A stretch of 64,000 nt of DNA, taken from positions 496,001-560,000 of the forward strand of contig FOEZ01000001.1 of the NCBI GenBank assembly GCA_900110595.1. The letters are read 5' to 3'. Below, one piece after another: positions 54,464 through 63,352 of the stretch; the first letter of the stretch is position 1, and every line of letters begins with the position of its first letter. The stretch is from Arthrobacter sp. OV608. Lineage in GTDB: Bacteria > Actinomycetota > Actinomycetes > Actinomycetales > Micrococcaceae. Under the pieces are notes generated by a model. It saw nothing but the letters and a program-made list of their open reading frames with translations, was not told the origin of the DNA and did not search any database. A program made the translations under genes and the position numbers.

Positions 54464-55768
54464 ATGTCCGACCGTCACGGCGGAAAGGGAAACGCTCAGG
54501 GAATGGCGGTGGATAAGGCACATCGTCCGGCCGTCCGGTTCAGGCTTTCGCCAGTTATCCTTTGGCTGGGTGTGGTGAGTATGGCCACTGACATCTCTTC
54601 GGAATCAGTGGCCGCAATCCTTCCGCTTTACATCACCGGATTCCTGGGGCTTTCCGTGATCGCCTTCGGGATCATCGACGGAATTAACCAGGGTGCAAGT
54701 GCTTTGGTGCGTATAGCGGCAGGCTGGGCGTCCGACAGACTGGGAAGGCCGAAGCCTGTAGCGCTTGCCGGATACGGATTGTCCTTGCTGGCGCGCGTGG
54801 GATTCCTCTTCGCGGGCGGATTTTGGTCACTTGCTGCGGTCGTCACCGGCGACCGGATCGGCAAGGGCATCAGGACAGCCCCACGCGATGCCCTTATCTC
54901 CACTGCGGCCCAGCCGGAATACTTGGCACGGCACTTCGGCGTGCACCGAATGCTCGACAACATCGGAGCCGCAGCGGGGCCCCTGATCGCCTTTGTGACA
55001 CTTTTCCTGATTCCCGGCGGATATGGCACGGTTTTCGTGGTGTCCCTGGCTTTCGCAGCGATCGGTGTCGCAGCCCTCGCCCTGGTGGTGCCAGACCGGA
55101 GAAGCGTGCGATCGCCGCGCTCGTCCAGCCGGGGGCGAGAGTTCGACAACCAAGTCCGGGGACGTGGCGGGCTACTGCGGATTCATTGGCATTTGTTCCG
55201 TAAACCCGGGCTTGGCCGACTACTGACCGCATCCGCGTTGCTTGGCCTGCTCACTGTAGGAGACGGGTTCATCTATCTGGCCCTGCAGGATCGGGATGAC
55301 TTCGCGGTTCACTGGTTTCCCTTGCTGTACGTCGGCACCAATGTCGTCTTCCTGTTACTGGCAATCCCCATGGGCCGACTCGCCGACCGCTACGGCAGGG
55401 GGAAGGTGTTCCTGGCTGGTCATCTGGCGCTGCTGGCATGCTACTGCTGTGCAGCAGTACCGGTAGGCGGACTTGGGCCGACACTGCTGTGCCTGACGCT
55501 GTTGGGAGCCTTCTATGCGGCAACTGACGGAGTCCTTGCCGCCTTTGCCAGCCAACTGACCCCGCCGGACCTCCTTGCTACCGGCATTGGGACCGTGCAG
55601 ACCGTGATGGCGCTGAGCCGCGTAGCTTCATCCACCCTCTTCGGCCTTCTGTGGTTCACCTGGGGGCCGGCAGCAGCCATGGTTGTGGTCGGTAGTCTCC
55701 TTGCCGTTGCGCTTCCTGCCTCTTTCGTTATTCTGCGGAAAGCCGAACGGCAGGCAGCGTCGGCATGA
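54464..55768 (+). CDS. MFS transporter
   Basis: 434 residues with about 12 hydrophobic helices. MFS signature-like GWASDRLGRPKPVALAGYG between helices 2 and 3 and PMGRLADRYGRGKVFLAGH between 8 and 9; the loop GDRIGKGIRTAPRDALIS resembles the YfkF/Bcr-like subgroup. A ~40-residue Arg/Ser-rich central loop separates the halves. Start ATG 54464 is tentative (TTG 54452, ATG 54503 alternatives). Overlaps the next gene by 4 bp (ATGA). Substrate unknown. Confidence 0.85.
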   Translation: MSDRHGGKGNAQGMAVDKAHRPAVRFRLSPVILWLGVVSMATDISSESVAAILPLYITGFLGLSVIAFGIIDGINQGASALVRIAAGWASDRLGRPKPVALAGYGLSLLARVGFLFAGGFWSLAAVVTGDRIGKGIRTAPRDALISTAAQPEYLARHFGVHRMLDNIGAAAGPLIAFVTLFLIPGGYGTVFVVSLAFAAIGVAALALVVPDRRSVRSPRSSSRGREFDNQVRGRGGLLRIHWHLFRKPGLGRLLTASALLGLLTVGDGFIYLALQDRDDFAVHWFPLLYVGTNVVFLLLAIPMGRLADRYGRGKVFLAGHLALLACYCCAAVPVGGLGPTLLCLTLLGAFYAATDGVLAAFASQLTPPDLLATGIGTVQTVMALSRVASSTLFGLLWFTWGPAAAMVVVGSLLAVALPASFVILRKAERQAASA

Positions 55769-56805
55769 TCCAAGGGGCCACGGGTGGCGGTCGTCTCCGC
55801 TGGATTGTTCTTCTGATGGTGACGGGCCTCGTCCTTGCAGGCGCGGGCCTCTATGCCGTGTCTGCCTTCCAGCGCCTGCAGGAGAGCAGTGCCGCTGCGC
55901 CATCCGTTGAGGTCATTTCGGAAGGCAAGGTCTTGCCAAGTGGCTCCTTTGTTCTTTTCCGCAATACTGCCGCCGGGCAGGGGTATGGAATGGCGGCTAC
56001 TGTTTCCTCGGCTGACCCTGCGGGCCCAAGGACCATGGGCGGAGCATTTTGCGACAGGGTGTACTCCGCTGGGTCGAAAGTCATCTGCCTCAGCACAAAC
56101 CGTGGTCTGCTCACAAGCTTCGAGGCCTCAGTCTACGCACCCGACTGGAAACGGCTTGAAAGTTGGGCACTTCGGGGAATCCCCAGCAGAACACGACTGA
56201 GCGGGGACGGCGCACTTGTGGCAACCACTGTTTTTGTCACGGGCCACTCATACGCGGGCACGGGGTTTTCCACTGAAACTGTCATTAGGAGTCTGGACGG
56301 CACAACGCCGGCGGCCAATCTGGAGGCCTTTGCACTGCTGGTGAATGGCCAGCAGGTTACTGCCGCTGACCGAAACATCTGGGGTGTTACCTTCGTCCCA
56401 AGCCAGGCAGACGTCTTTTACGCCACAGCAGCATCTTCCGGACGTCATTGGCTGGTACGAGGCAGCATTGCCAACCGCACCTTGACAGCAATTCACGACG
56501 GTGTTGAATGCCCGTCCATCTCGCCGGACGGGACCCGGATTGCTTACAAGAAGAACACTGGAGCGGGCCTCATTCCCCATTGGAAGGCTGCAGTCCTTGA
56601 CCTGGCCACTGGAACGGAAACAGTCTTGGGCGAGACCCGAAGCATAGATGACCAGATTGAGTGGCTCGACAACGCTTCCCTACTGTACGGACTGCCGCGA
56701 ACAGGTGAGGCAGGGGACTCAGATATCTGGCGGATTCCTGCTCGCGCCGGAAGTAGCCCGGAGCTGTATATAGAGCATGCTTGGTCGCCCTCTGTGGCGC
56801 CATAG
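55765..56805 (+). CDS. TolB-like beta-propeller protein, membrane anchored
   Basis: 346 residues. One N-terminal helix (RWIVLLMVTGLVLAGAGLYAV) and an extracytoplasmic domain with PD40/WD40-like strands such as GDGALVATTVFVTG, VECPSISPDGTRIAYKKN and VLDLATGTETVLGE: a probable beta-propeller. Starts in an ATGA overlap with the MFS gene, so it belongs to the same cassette. Function unknown; a substrate-binding or chaperone-like partner of the transporter is one possibility. Confidence 0.78.
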   Translation: MIQGATGGGRLRWIVLLMVTGLVLAGAGLYAVSAFQRLQESSAAAPSVEVISEGKVLPSGSFVLFRNTAAGQGYGMAATVSSADPAGPRTMGGAFCDRVYSAGSKVICLSTNRGLLTSFEASVYAPDWKRLESWALRGIPSRTRLSGDGALVATTVFVTGHSYAGTGFSTETVIRSLDGTTPAANLEAFALLVNGQQVTAADRNIWGVTFVPSQADVFYATAASSGRHWLVRGSIANRTLTAIHDGVECPSISPDGTRIAYKKNTGAGLIPHWKAAVLDLATGTETVLGETRSIDDQIEWLDNASLLYGLPRTGEAGDSDIWRIPARAGSSPELYIEHAWSPSVAP

Positions 56806-56889
56806 GGCAGAAGCCTGACCCGCAGGCCCTCAGGTGGGGCGTACAGCAGTCGTTGGCCGGTTCCTCAGCAGTCCCCGGTAACAGGGGGG

Positions 56890-57375
56890 TCATCCAGGCC
56901 TCGTGCATCCCTGGTTGAAGACAAATCGGACGGTGGGTGAGTCGATAAGGTCAAGAGCCGCGCGGTTGGGGTTCTCCAGGAATACGGTTCCGAGGCTGTC
57001 AGCTCCGAGGGTCCACCATCGTACGTTCGGTCGCGGCGATTGTTCGGGGAATCCGGCGAGGCCGCCACAGCACACAATGAGCGCATCCTTGACGCCGCGG
57101 TTGGCCACTCCGGCACAGAGACCTGCCCAGAGTTTCGCGCCTTCGCTGGCTCCGATCAAGATGCCCAGGACGTGTTTGATGCCCTCCGTGTCTATGCCAT
57201 GCCCAGGGTATATGCGCGGCGCGGTTCTGGACCAGGTGCCCGGTCAGTTCCGCCTGCAACCCGCGTTGAATCGTGGCTTTGAGTTGCTGGATGAAGCCGT
57301 CCTTGCCATCAAGCTCAAGCCGGCCGGCATCTATTTGTTCACCACCCTGCAGTTTCCACCAACCTGAGGTCTGCT
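56890..57375 (-). pseudogene. Decayed IS256-family transposase
   Basis: On the minus strand, one frame encodes LELDGKDGFIQQLKATIQRG and QAELTGHL (57318-57230), the usual N-terminal part of an IS256-type (Mutator-like) transposase. Another frame encodes GIDTEGIKHVLGILIGASEG then AKLWAGLCAGVANRGVKDAL and IVCCGGLAGFPE, the catalytic-domain segment. The ~100 residues that normally lie between are missing and the frames do not join; a further frameshift follows GFPE. No intact terminal repeats were recognised. The gap between the propeller gene and the giant gene (56806-57406) contains nothing else clear. Confidence 0.72.
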
Positions 57376-57406
57376 AACGAGTAGCGAACGTGATGGGCCG
57401 GTACTG

Positions 57407-60400
57407 CTAAACAGCAGGAGAAAACACCACATCCACGAAATAGTTGGTGGCGTTTGCGGTGCGGTTGGGCACAGCGGTGCCGGAGCCGTAGCGGTACAGG
57501 CCGTTCTTTGCGGCCGGAGCCGTCAGATATCCACTTGTCCAGGCGCGTGTAAAGAATGCGGACGTGAAGGAGTACCGGCCTACGGGAGCGTTGTATGAAA
57601 CGACGTAGTCGGTGCCCTCGGCCAACCTGATAGCGGGGGACAGAACTGCCGTCTGCCAGCCAGTCGCAGTCTCATTCACAAAGGCAACCCGGGCGAGACG
57701 GGTGCCCGCGGAGTTCCAGAGTGACCCGTAGTGAACGCCTGTGTTGAGGGGGCCCTTGAAGAAGCGGATTCCAGTCACCATTCCCGTCCGGGAGGCGCGG
57801 AAGGTTACTCCCAGTTCAATCGCGCTGGTTTCGCTTGAGCTCGTAACCGTCGGCGTGAGCGTGCCGAAGAGGGACTGGTCCGGCGGGTTGGCCGTGGTGA
57901 ATGCCCAGCTCGTAGCTGGCAGCGGTGTCCCATCCGTGGATGCGACGCTGACGGTCCGCACGGTTACCTGGACGTTGGCAGGAAGTAGTTGGGCAGGCGA
58001 AAAGGTGATGGTCCGTCCGTCGGTGGAGAGAGCTGACGTGCCGGCGATGGAAGTCCCTGCCAACAACAGCTCAAGAGTGGATCCGGACCCGGCACTTGAG
58101 GAAAGCGACAGTGCCGGTTTTACATCCCGCGCGACGTTGGTGGCATCGGATGCTGGCGACTGCGACATGATGGTGAAGGAAGCCGAGGGAGGGGCTGGCG
58201 TCCCTCCAAATATTACGTCTACCAAGTAGCTGGTGGTGGAGCTGTTGACCGGATAGGCGGAGCCATTGGCGTAGGCGCCTGATCCGCCGGTGGTGCGTAG
58301 TGGTCCGCTGGTGAAGCCGGTGTTGAAGCCGCCGGGTGTTGCTGAGTAGGTGCCGGTTGGGGTGGTGTAGGCGGCGATGTATTCGGTGTTGGCGGTGATG
58401 GGGACGGGTTGGCTGAAGTTCATGCTCTGCCAGCCGGCGGTGGTTTCGTTGGTGAAGGTGATGGTGGCCAGTTGTTGGCCGCCTGTGGTGAAGAGGGTGC
58501 CGGTGTGGGTTCCGGTGTTGCCGGCTGCTTTGTAGAAGCGAAGGCCGGTGATGTTTCCGTCGGCTGAGCTGGCGAAGCGTACGCCGAGGGTGAGCGGGAC
58601 GCCGTCTTTGATTTCCATGGTGGTGGGGGTGACGGTGTCCTGGTAGAGGGTGCAGGGGCATGTGCCTTCAGTCCGCGGTGCGGGCACCGTGGTGAAGGTC
58701 CAGGTGTTGCCTGCGCTGAGTTGCTGTCCTGTGGTGGAGGTCGCGCTCAGGGTTGCGGTGTAGGTGGTTGCGGTCGCCAGAGCGGCAGCGGGTGTGAAGG
58801 TGGTTTTGCCCGTGGCCGCGTCGTAGGCGGAGGTCCCGTTCACGGCTGTTGTGCCGGGGCCGGTGAGGGTGAGTTTTACCGTGGATGCGGTGGCGGGTTT
58901 GGACAGAATTACGGACACCGGGCTGTCCACCGCGACGCTTGACGAGCCAGGCAGCGGTGACTGGTTCACCCCGGCAAAGGGCGGGTCAGCCTGCTGGAAC
59001 ACAAGGTCCACGAGGTAACTGGAATTGGATGATGAGCCTGGGAAGGCGCCTGAATAGGTGAAGGCGCCTGATCCGCCGGTGGTGCGTAGTGGTCCGCTGG
59101 TGAAGCCGGTGTTGAAGCCGCCGGGTGTTGCTGAGTAGGTGCCGGTTGGGGTGGTGTAGGCGGCGATGTATTCGGTGTTGGCGGTGATGGGGACGGGTTG
59201 GCTGAAGTTCATGCTCTGCCAGCCGGCGGTGGTTTCGTTGGTGAAGGTGATGGTGGCCAGTTGTTGGCCGCCTGTGGTGAAGAGGGTGCCGGTGTGGGTT
59301 CCGGTGTTGCCGGCTGCTTTGTAGAAGCGAAGGCCGGTGATGTTTCCGTCGGCTGAGCTGGCGAAGCGTACGCCGAGGGTGAGCGGGACGCCGTCTTTGA
59401 TTTCCATGGTGGTGGGGGTGACGGTGTCCTGGTAGAGGGTGCAGGGGCATGTGCCTTCAGTCCGCGGTGCGGGCACCGTGGTGAAGGTCCAGGTGTTGCC
59501 TGCGCTGAGTTGCTGTCCTGTGGTGGAGGTCGCGCTCAGGGTTGCGGTGTAGGTGGTTGCGGTCGCCAGAGCGGCAGCGGGTGTGAAGGTGGTTTTGCCC
59601 GTGGCCGCGTCGTAGGCGGAGGTCCCGTTCACGGCTGTTGTGCCGGGGCCGGTGAGGGTGAGTTTTACCGTGGATGCGGTGGCGGGTTTGGACAGAATTA
59701 CGGACACCGGGCTGTCCACCGCGACGCTTGACGAGCCAGGCAGCGGTGACTGGTTCACCCCGATGAAGGGCGGGTCCGGGTATTGCACCACCACATCAAC
59801 GAGGTAGCTGGCGGACGAGCGGGACCCGGGGAAATCGGTGGAGTAGGAGTAGGCTCCCGCGTCGGAGGCCGCCCGCAGGTTCCCAACGCTCAGACCCGAA
59901 CCAAAACCATTAACAGTCGCGGAATAGGTGCCGGTTGTCGACTTGTAGGCCACAACGTACTCGGTGTTCGCATTCATGGCCACTGGCTCATTGAAGTACG
60001 CCGTCTGCCAGCCCGAAGTACTTTCGTTGGCGAAAGTAACGGTGGCCAACTGTTCCCCGGAGGCCGTGAAGAGGAATCCGTTGTGGGTTCCGTTGTTCCC
60101 TGCGGACTTGAAGAACCTGACGCCGGTAACGGTCCCGCCGGCAGTGCTGGAGAACCTCACCCCTAAGGTGAGCGGTACGCCATCGCGGATCTCCTGGATG
60201 CCGGGAGCCACGGAATCGTCATAGAAGCTGCAGGGGCAGGTACCGGGCGGCGGCGGCGAAACCACCGTGGTGAAGGACCAGCTTCCCCCTGCTGTCAGCG
60301 ACCCTCCCCCCGTTGCCGCGGCGCTCAACGTGACCGTGAACTTCGTGGCCAAGGCCAGCGGAGCGCTCGGGGTGAAGGTGACCTTGCGGGCCACAGAATC

Positions 60401-62953
60401 GTAGGCTGTGGAGCCGGCAACGGTTGATCCATCGGCCGCCTTGAGTGTGAAGTTTATAGTCGACGCCGTGACAGGCTTTGAGAAGACGGCCCCGGCTGTA
60501 GTGCCCTGGGGCACACTCGATGAGCCGTCCAATGGCCATTGCCCGCCGGCGGTCAGCGGGGTGTTGTCGACGGTATCAAAAACGGCATCGACGAAGTAGT
60601 TGCCGTTGCCGTAGCTGTTGGTGGGGTAGGAATCGGCCGATCCGTAGACACCTGCCGGCTCACTCCCGAATCCGCCGGCGACAGTCAGCGGGGGCTCCGA
60701 AAAGCCGAAGCTGGCCCACTGATAATCTTTGATGGCGTAATGCCCGTTGGGCGCCTTGTACGAGACTGTGTATTTGGTGCCGGCCGTCACGGCAACTGGC
60801 TGTGAAAAGAGGACCTTTTGCCAGCCTGAGGAAGTTTCGTTGCCGAAAGTCGCTGTTGCCAGCCGCTGGCCGGCTGCATTCCATAGTGACCCCGTGTGGG
60901 TTCCGATGTTGGCAGTGCTCTTGTAGAACCGAACGCCGGTGACGAAGCCGTCCAGAGTGGGAGTGATTTTCATACCCAACTCGTACGCACCGCCGTCCTT
61001 GGAATCCGGCACTGCCGGCACCTGCTGGCCAAAGACAGTGTAAGGTCCGGGCACCTGGATGTTGCGGGTGGCGGTGGCTCCGATGTTGGCGCTGTCGTCG
61101 ACCGCACGAACTTGGAACATGGAGGTGGTCAGCCCTTTTTGAATGTACGTGTAGGTCCAGTTCTGCTTTCCTTGGGCAGGATGCCACGATTTGCCGCCGT
61201 CTGTAGAGACTTCGACGCCAGACACAACGCCGCCGGGGTCCGTCGCGGTCCCTGAAGCGGTGACGCTGGTGCCGTGAGGAACGCTCGCACCCTCAGCGGG
61301 TGAACTGATGGTAACTGACGGTCCGGCCACATCAGTGCTGGCCACAGCCGCTGCGAGGGCTGGGTCCCGGGTGCCCGGTTGCGCACCCATGTCGGCAAGC
61401 AGGTTGATCTGTGCCTGCTGGATCCGAGGATCAGCAGCCGCGCCTTCACCGTCGTGTTCCTGGTCAAGGCCCCATGTCCACTGGACGGTACCTGCACCGA
61501 ACACGAGCGCTCCGCTTGGCGCTCTGTAGAGCGTCAGGTTGTGTGTCGTCGTTCCCGGCTGGACGGTGTTGCCGAAATCCTGGAGGTATTGGACTGTTGG
61601 CCCAGTAGTAGTGGACAACCGAATCAGCCCGGCTGGACGGAACCCGTTGTCCAGGTCTTCGTCGGATTCGTAGCCGACAGTGTGCTGTGCCAAAGCGGCG
61701 GACGCTCCGGGTGCAAGGGATGCAAGAGAAGTGTTCCGCCACAGCCGGGTTTTGCCTTCAGCTGCACTGACGGTGATGGGAAGGTCAGTGTAGTTCGACA
61801 TGTAAATCGTCCCGGTCAACGCATTCTCGGGCAATCCGCCTCCGTTTGCCGGCGCTGCGTAGCGGGGGTCACGCCAAGTACCCGTCCATTCCATGCTCGG
61901 GTCAATCTTTCCACTGGCCCAGGTTTCCTTGTAGGACGTAATCGTGCGGTGGGCAGCACCGTCCACCGGCGACGGCTCGTAGCGGGTGCGCCAGTACACT
62001 TCATTGCCCGAGAGGAACTGCAGGTTTACACCGGCATCGCGGGCAGCCTCAACATTGGTCCGCTGTGCGCCGGACCAGTATTCGTCGTGGCCAACAGACA
62101 GGAAGGCTTTGTGGTTGCGCAGCAACGCGCCGCTGCGGTCCGTGTCCAGGCCGCTGATGTAGCTGACGTCGTAGCCATTCTTTTCCAGGAAGCGGACCAG
62201 GGGGTATTCGTTGCTGAAATAGAAGTCCCTTCCTTCCGAATCACCTCTGGTTGCAAAGGGCCTGTTGTAGCTGATCTTGTAGGCGCGGCCATTCACTGCA
62301 CCCTGGTAGAAGTCAGCTCCGCCATAAGTGTTGTACGCCTGCCAGGTTGTATCCGAGGTCTGGAAAACGATATTCGAGCGGCTGCTGTCGTTGCGGACGA
62401 TGAATGCAATGTGGCTTTGGCCACCTGTGTCCGGCCTGCTGAGCAATGCGACGTAAACACCGGACACAGCGTCTGCCGGCACCTGCCAAGTGGCTGAAAC
62501 CGCCCAAGTGCCGCAGTCGTACAGCTCGGTGGTGTTATCGGACAGACACTGTGGCTGGGACTGTCGCAGGACCGACGGGGTGACGTCAGCGATCTTACGG
62601 GCGCCCAAGCCCTGGTACCAGCCGGTGCGGTAGATTCGGATGGAGTAATTGGCCGCGTTGGTATCAATCTTGAATCGCACCGCCTGTCCCGCATTGGTGC
62701 TCATCTCCGTGGCGAAGCCCTGAATGTCGGAATCCCCGGCGCCGTTGATGTCCCATTCTGAGGGCGGACTGCCGGGCTTGGAGTTTTCGCACGCAATTGG
62801 GTTGATTAGCGGAGCACAGGGGTCTGCCGCCGCAGCCCTGGTGAGGAGGTTTGGCAGCCCCACTGGAAGCAGGGCCGCTACGAGTGCGATGACAAGCGGG
62901 AGGACAACCCGCTGGAAGGCTGTCAGTTGTCGCACGGCGGTGGATGCGGGCAT
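57407..62953 (-). CDS. Giant secreted protein: N,N-dimethylformamidase beta-like domain plus Ig-like/DUF4082 modules
   Basis: 1848 residues. Start ATG 62953 with AGGAG 5 nt upstream, opening into a signal peptide that ends near AAAADPC. Residues ~60-520 resemble the large subunit of N,N-dimethylformamidase and related secreted proteins (IRIYRTGWYQGLGARKI, FLSVGHDEYWSGAQRTNVEA, FLSGNEVYWRTRY). An Ig-like domain (~545-635) follows, then five DUF4082 modules starting near 638, 906, 1168, 1431 and 1694, separated by Big_5-type Ig domains. DUF4082 hallmark: TGVRFYKS..N.GTHTG.L and a GWQ motif. Modules 3 and 4 are the duplicated 263-residue unit. No LPxTG or other C-terminal anchor. Probably a surface or released polymer-binding enzyme; activity unproven. 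Confidence 0.88.
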   Translation of the reverse strand: MPASTAVRQLTAFQRVVLPLVIALVAALLPVGLPNLLTRAAAADPCAPLINPIACENSKPGSPPSEWDINGAGDSDIQGFATEMSTNAGQAVRFKIDTNAANYSIRIYRTGWYQGLGARKIADVTPSVLRQSQPQCLSDNTTELYDCGTWAVSATWQVPADAVSGVYVALLSRPDTGGQSHIAFIVRNDSSRSNIVFQTSDTTWQAYNTYGGADFYQGAVNGRAYKISYNRPFATRGDSEGRDFYFSNEYPLVRFLEKNGYDVSYISGLDTDRSGALLRNHKAFLSVGHDEYWSGAQRTNVEAARDAGVNLQFLSGNEVYWRTRYEPSPVDGAAHRTITSYKETWASGKIDPSMEWTGTWRDPRYAAPANGGGLPENALTGTIYMSNYTDLPITVSAAEGKTRLWRNTSLASLAPGASAALAQHTVGYESDEDLDNGFRPAGLIRLSTTTGPTVQYLQDFGNTVQPGTTTHNLTLYRAPSGALVFGAGTVQWTWGLDQEHDGEGAAADPRIQQAQINLLADMGAQPGTRDPALAAAVASTDVAGPSVTISSPAEGASVPHGTSVTASGTATDPGGVVSGVEVSTDGGKSWHPAQGKQNWTYTYIQKGLTTSMFQVRAVDDSANIGATATRNIQVPGPYTVFGQQVPAVPDSKDGGAYELGMKITPTLDGFVTGVRFYKSTANIGTHTGSLWNAAGQRLATATFGNETSSGWQKVLFSQPVAVTAGTKYTVSYKAPNGHYAIKDYQWASFGFSEPPLTVAGGFGSEPAGVYGSADSYPTNSYGNGNYFVDAVFDTVDNTPLTAGGQWPLDGSSSVPQGTTAGAVFSKPVTASTINFTLKAADGSTVAGSTAYDSVARKVTFTPSAPLALATKFTVTLSAAATGGGSLTAGGSWSFTTVVSPPPPGTCPCSFYDDSVAPGIQEIRDGVPLTLGVRFSSTAGGTVTGVRFFKSAGNNGTHNGFLFTASGEQLATVTFANESTSGWQTAYFNEPVAMNANTEYVVAYKSTTGTYSATVNGFGSGLSVGNLRAASDAGAYSYSTDFPGSRSSASYLVDVVVQYPDPPFIGVNQSPLPGSSSVAVDSPVSVILSKPATASTVKLTLTGPGTTAVNGTSAYDAATGKTTFTPAAALATATTYTATLSATSTTGQQLSAGNTWTFTTVPAPRTEGTCPCTLYQDTVTPTTMEIKDGVPLTLGVRFASSADGNITGLRFYKAAGNTGTHTGTLFTTGGQQLATITFTNETTAGWQSMNFSQPVPITANTEYIAAYTTPTGTYSATPGGFNTGFTSGPLRTTGGSGAFTYSGAFPGSSSNSSYLVDLVFQQADPPFAGVNQSPLPGSSSVAVDSPVSVILSKPATASTVKLTLTGPGTTAVNGTSAYDAATGKTTFTPAAALATATTYTATLSATSTTGQQLSAGNTWTFTTVPAPRTEGTCPCTLYQDTVTPTTMEIKDGVPLTLGVRFASSADGNITGLRFYKAAGNTGTHTGTLFTTGGQQLATITFTNETTAGWQSMNFSQPVPITANTEYIAAYTTPTGTYSATPGGFNTGFTSGPLRTTGGSGAYANGSAYPVNSSTTSYLVDVIFGGTPAPPSASFTIMSQSPASDATNVARDVKPALSLSSSAGSGSTLELLLAGTSIAGTSALSTDGRTITFSPAQLLPANVQVTVRTVSVASTDGTPLPATSWAFTTANPPDQSLFGTLTPTVTSSSETSAIELGVTFRASRTGMVTGIRFFKGPLNTGVHYGSLWNSAGTRLARVAFVNETATGWQTAVLSPAIRLAEGTDYVVSYNAPVGRYSFTSAFFTRAWTSGYLTAPAAKNGLYRYGSGTAVPNRTANATNYFVDVVFSPAV
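58273..58973 (-). repeat. 701-bp direct repeat, copy A, in the giant gene
   Basis: Identical by reading to 59062-59762 (offset 789 bp = 263 codons, in frame). Encodes part of a DUF4082 module and the adjacent Ig-like domain. Confidence 0.9.
59062..59762 (-). repeat. 701-bp direct repeat, copy B, in the giant gene
   Basis: Identical by reading to copy A; boundaries defined by divergence at both ends (CCCCG then ATG here, GCA in copy A). Confidence 0.9.
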
Positions 62954-63352
62954 GTGAACTCCTGGATTGAGTGCGCTTTCGCAAAGCTGGTCCAAGGCGA
63001 ATTGCCTTTGGATCTATGCCGCACCCCCAGGGGCAGCCAAGCCAAGATATTCAGTTGTCCAGCGGCCGATCGTTGATACTGCCCACCCATGCCGTCTGCA
63101 CCAGCGTGGATTAGGCCTGGAGGAACCGGTCCGTCGGACCCGCATGAGACCACCAAGCCAAGCAGCGTCTAGCAACCTGTTGCTGCGAGTGTAGGCTCGG
63201 CAAAAATCGGCTGCAAGGCATCTTGCGCCTTATCGGCGGAACCCGCAAAACTGTGTGGAACCCCGCAATCAGCCGCCTTTGGACCACGACGCAGTAGATT
63301 TGGTGCAGGGAAGAAGCACTCGCCCCACGCCATCCAGGAGATCCGAAAAGCC
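62954..63352. other. 399-bp divergent intergenic region between the giant gene and smc
   Basis: No gene recognised. It holds a candidate promoter for the giant gene at 63012-63040 and TAGATT at 63295-63300, which could be a -10 for smc. It marks the right boundary of the mutM-smc insertion. Confidence 0.5.
63012..63040 (-). promoter_or_regulatory. Candidate promoter of the giant secreted-protein gene
   Basis: On the minus strand TTGGCT (63040-63035), 17-bp spacer, ATAGAT (63017-63012), about 58 nt upstream of the start codon. Confidence 0.35.

Noticed and set aside
56903..57367. 154-residue plus-strand ORF
   Set aside because: It lies opposite the IS256-like remnant, has no codon bias or recognisable domain, and no ribosome site.
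58273..59762. Insertion sequence as the source of the 701-bp repeat
   Set aside because: Both copies are in-frame parts of the same protein modules, with no transposase, terminal inverted repeats or target duplications.
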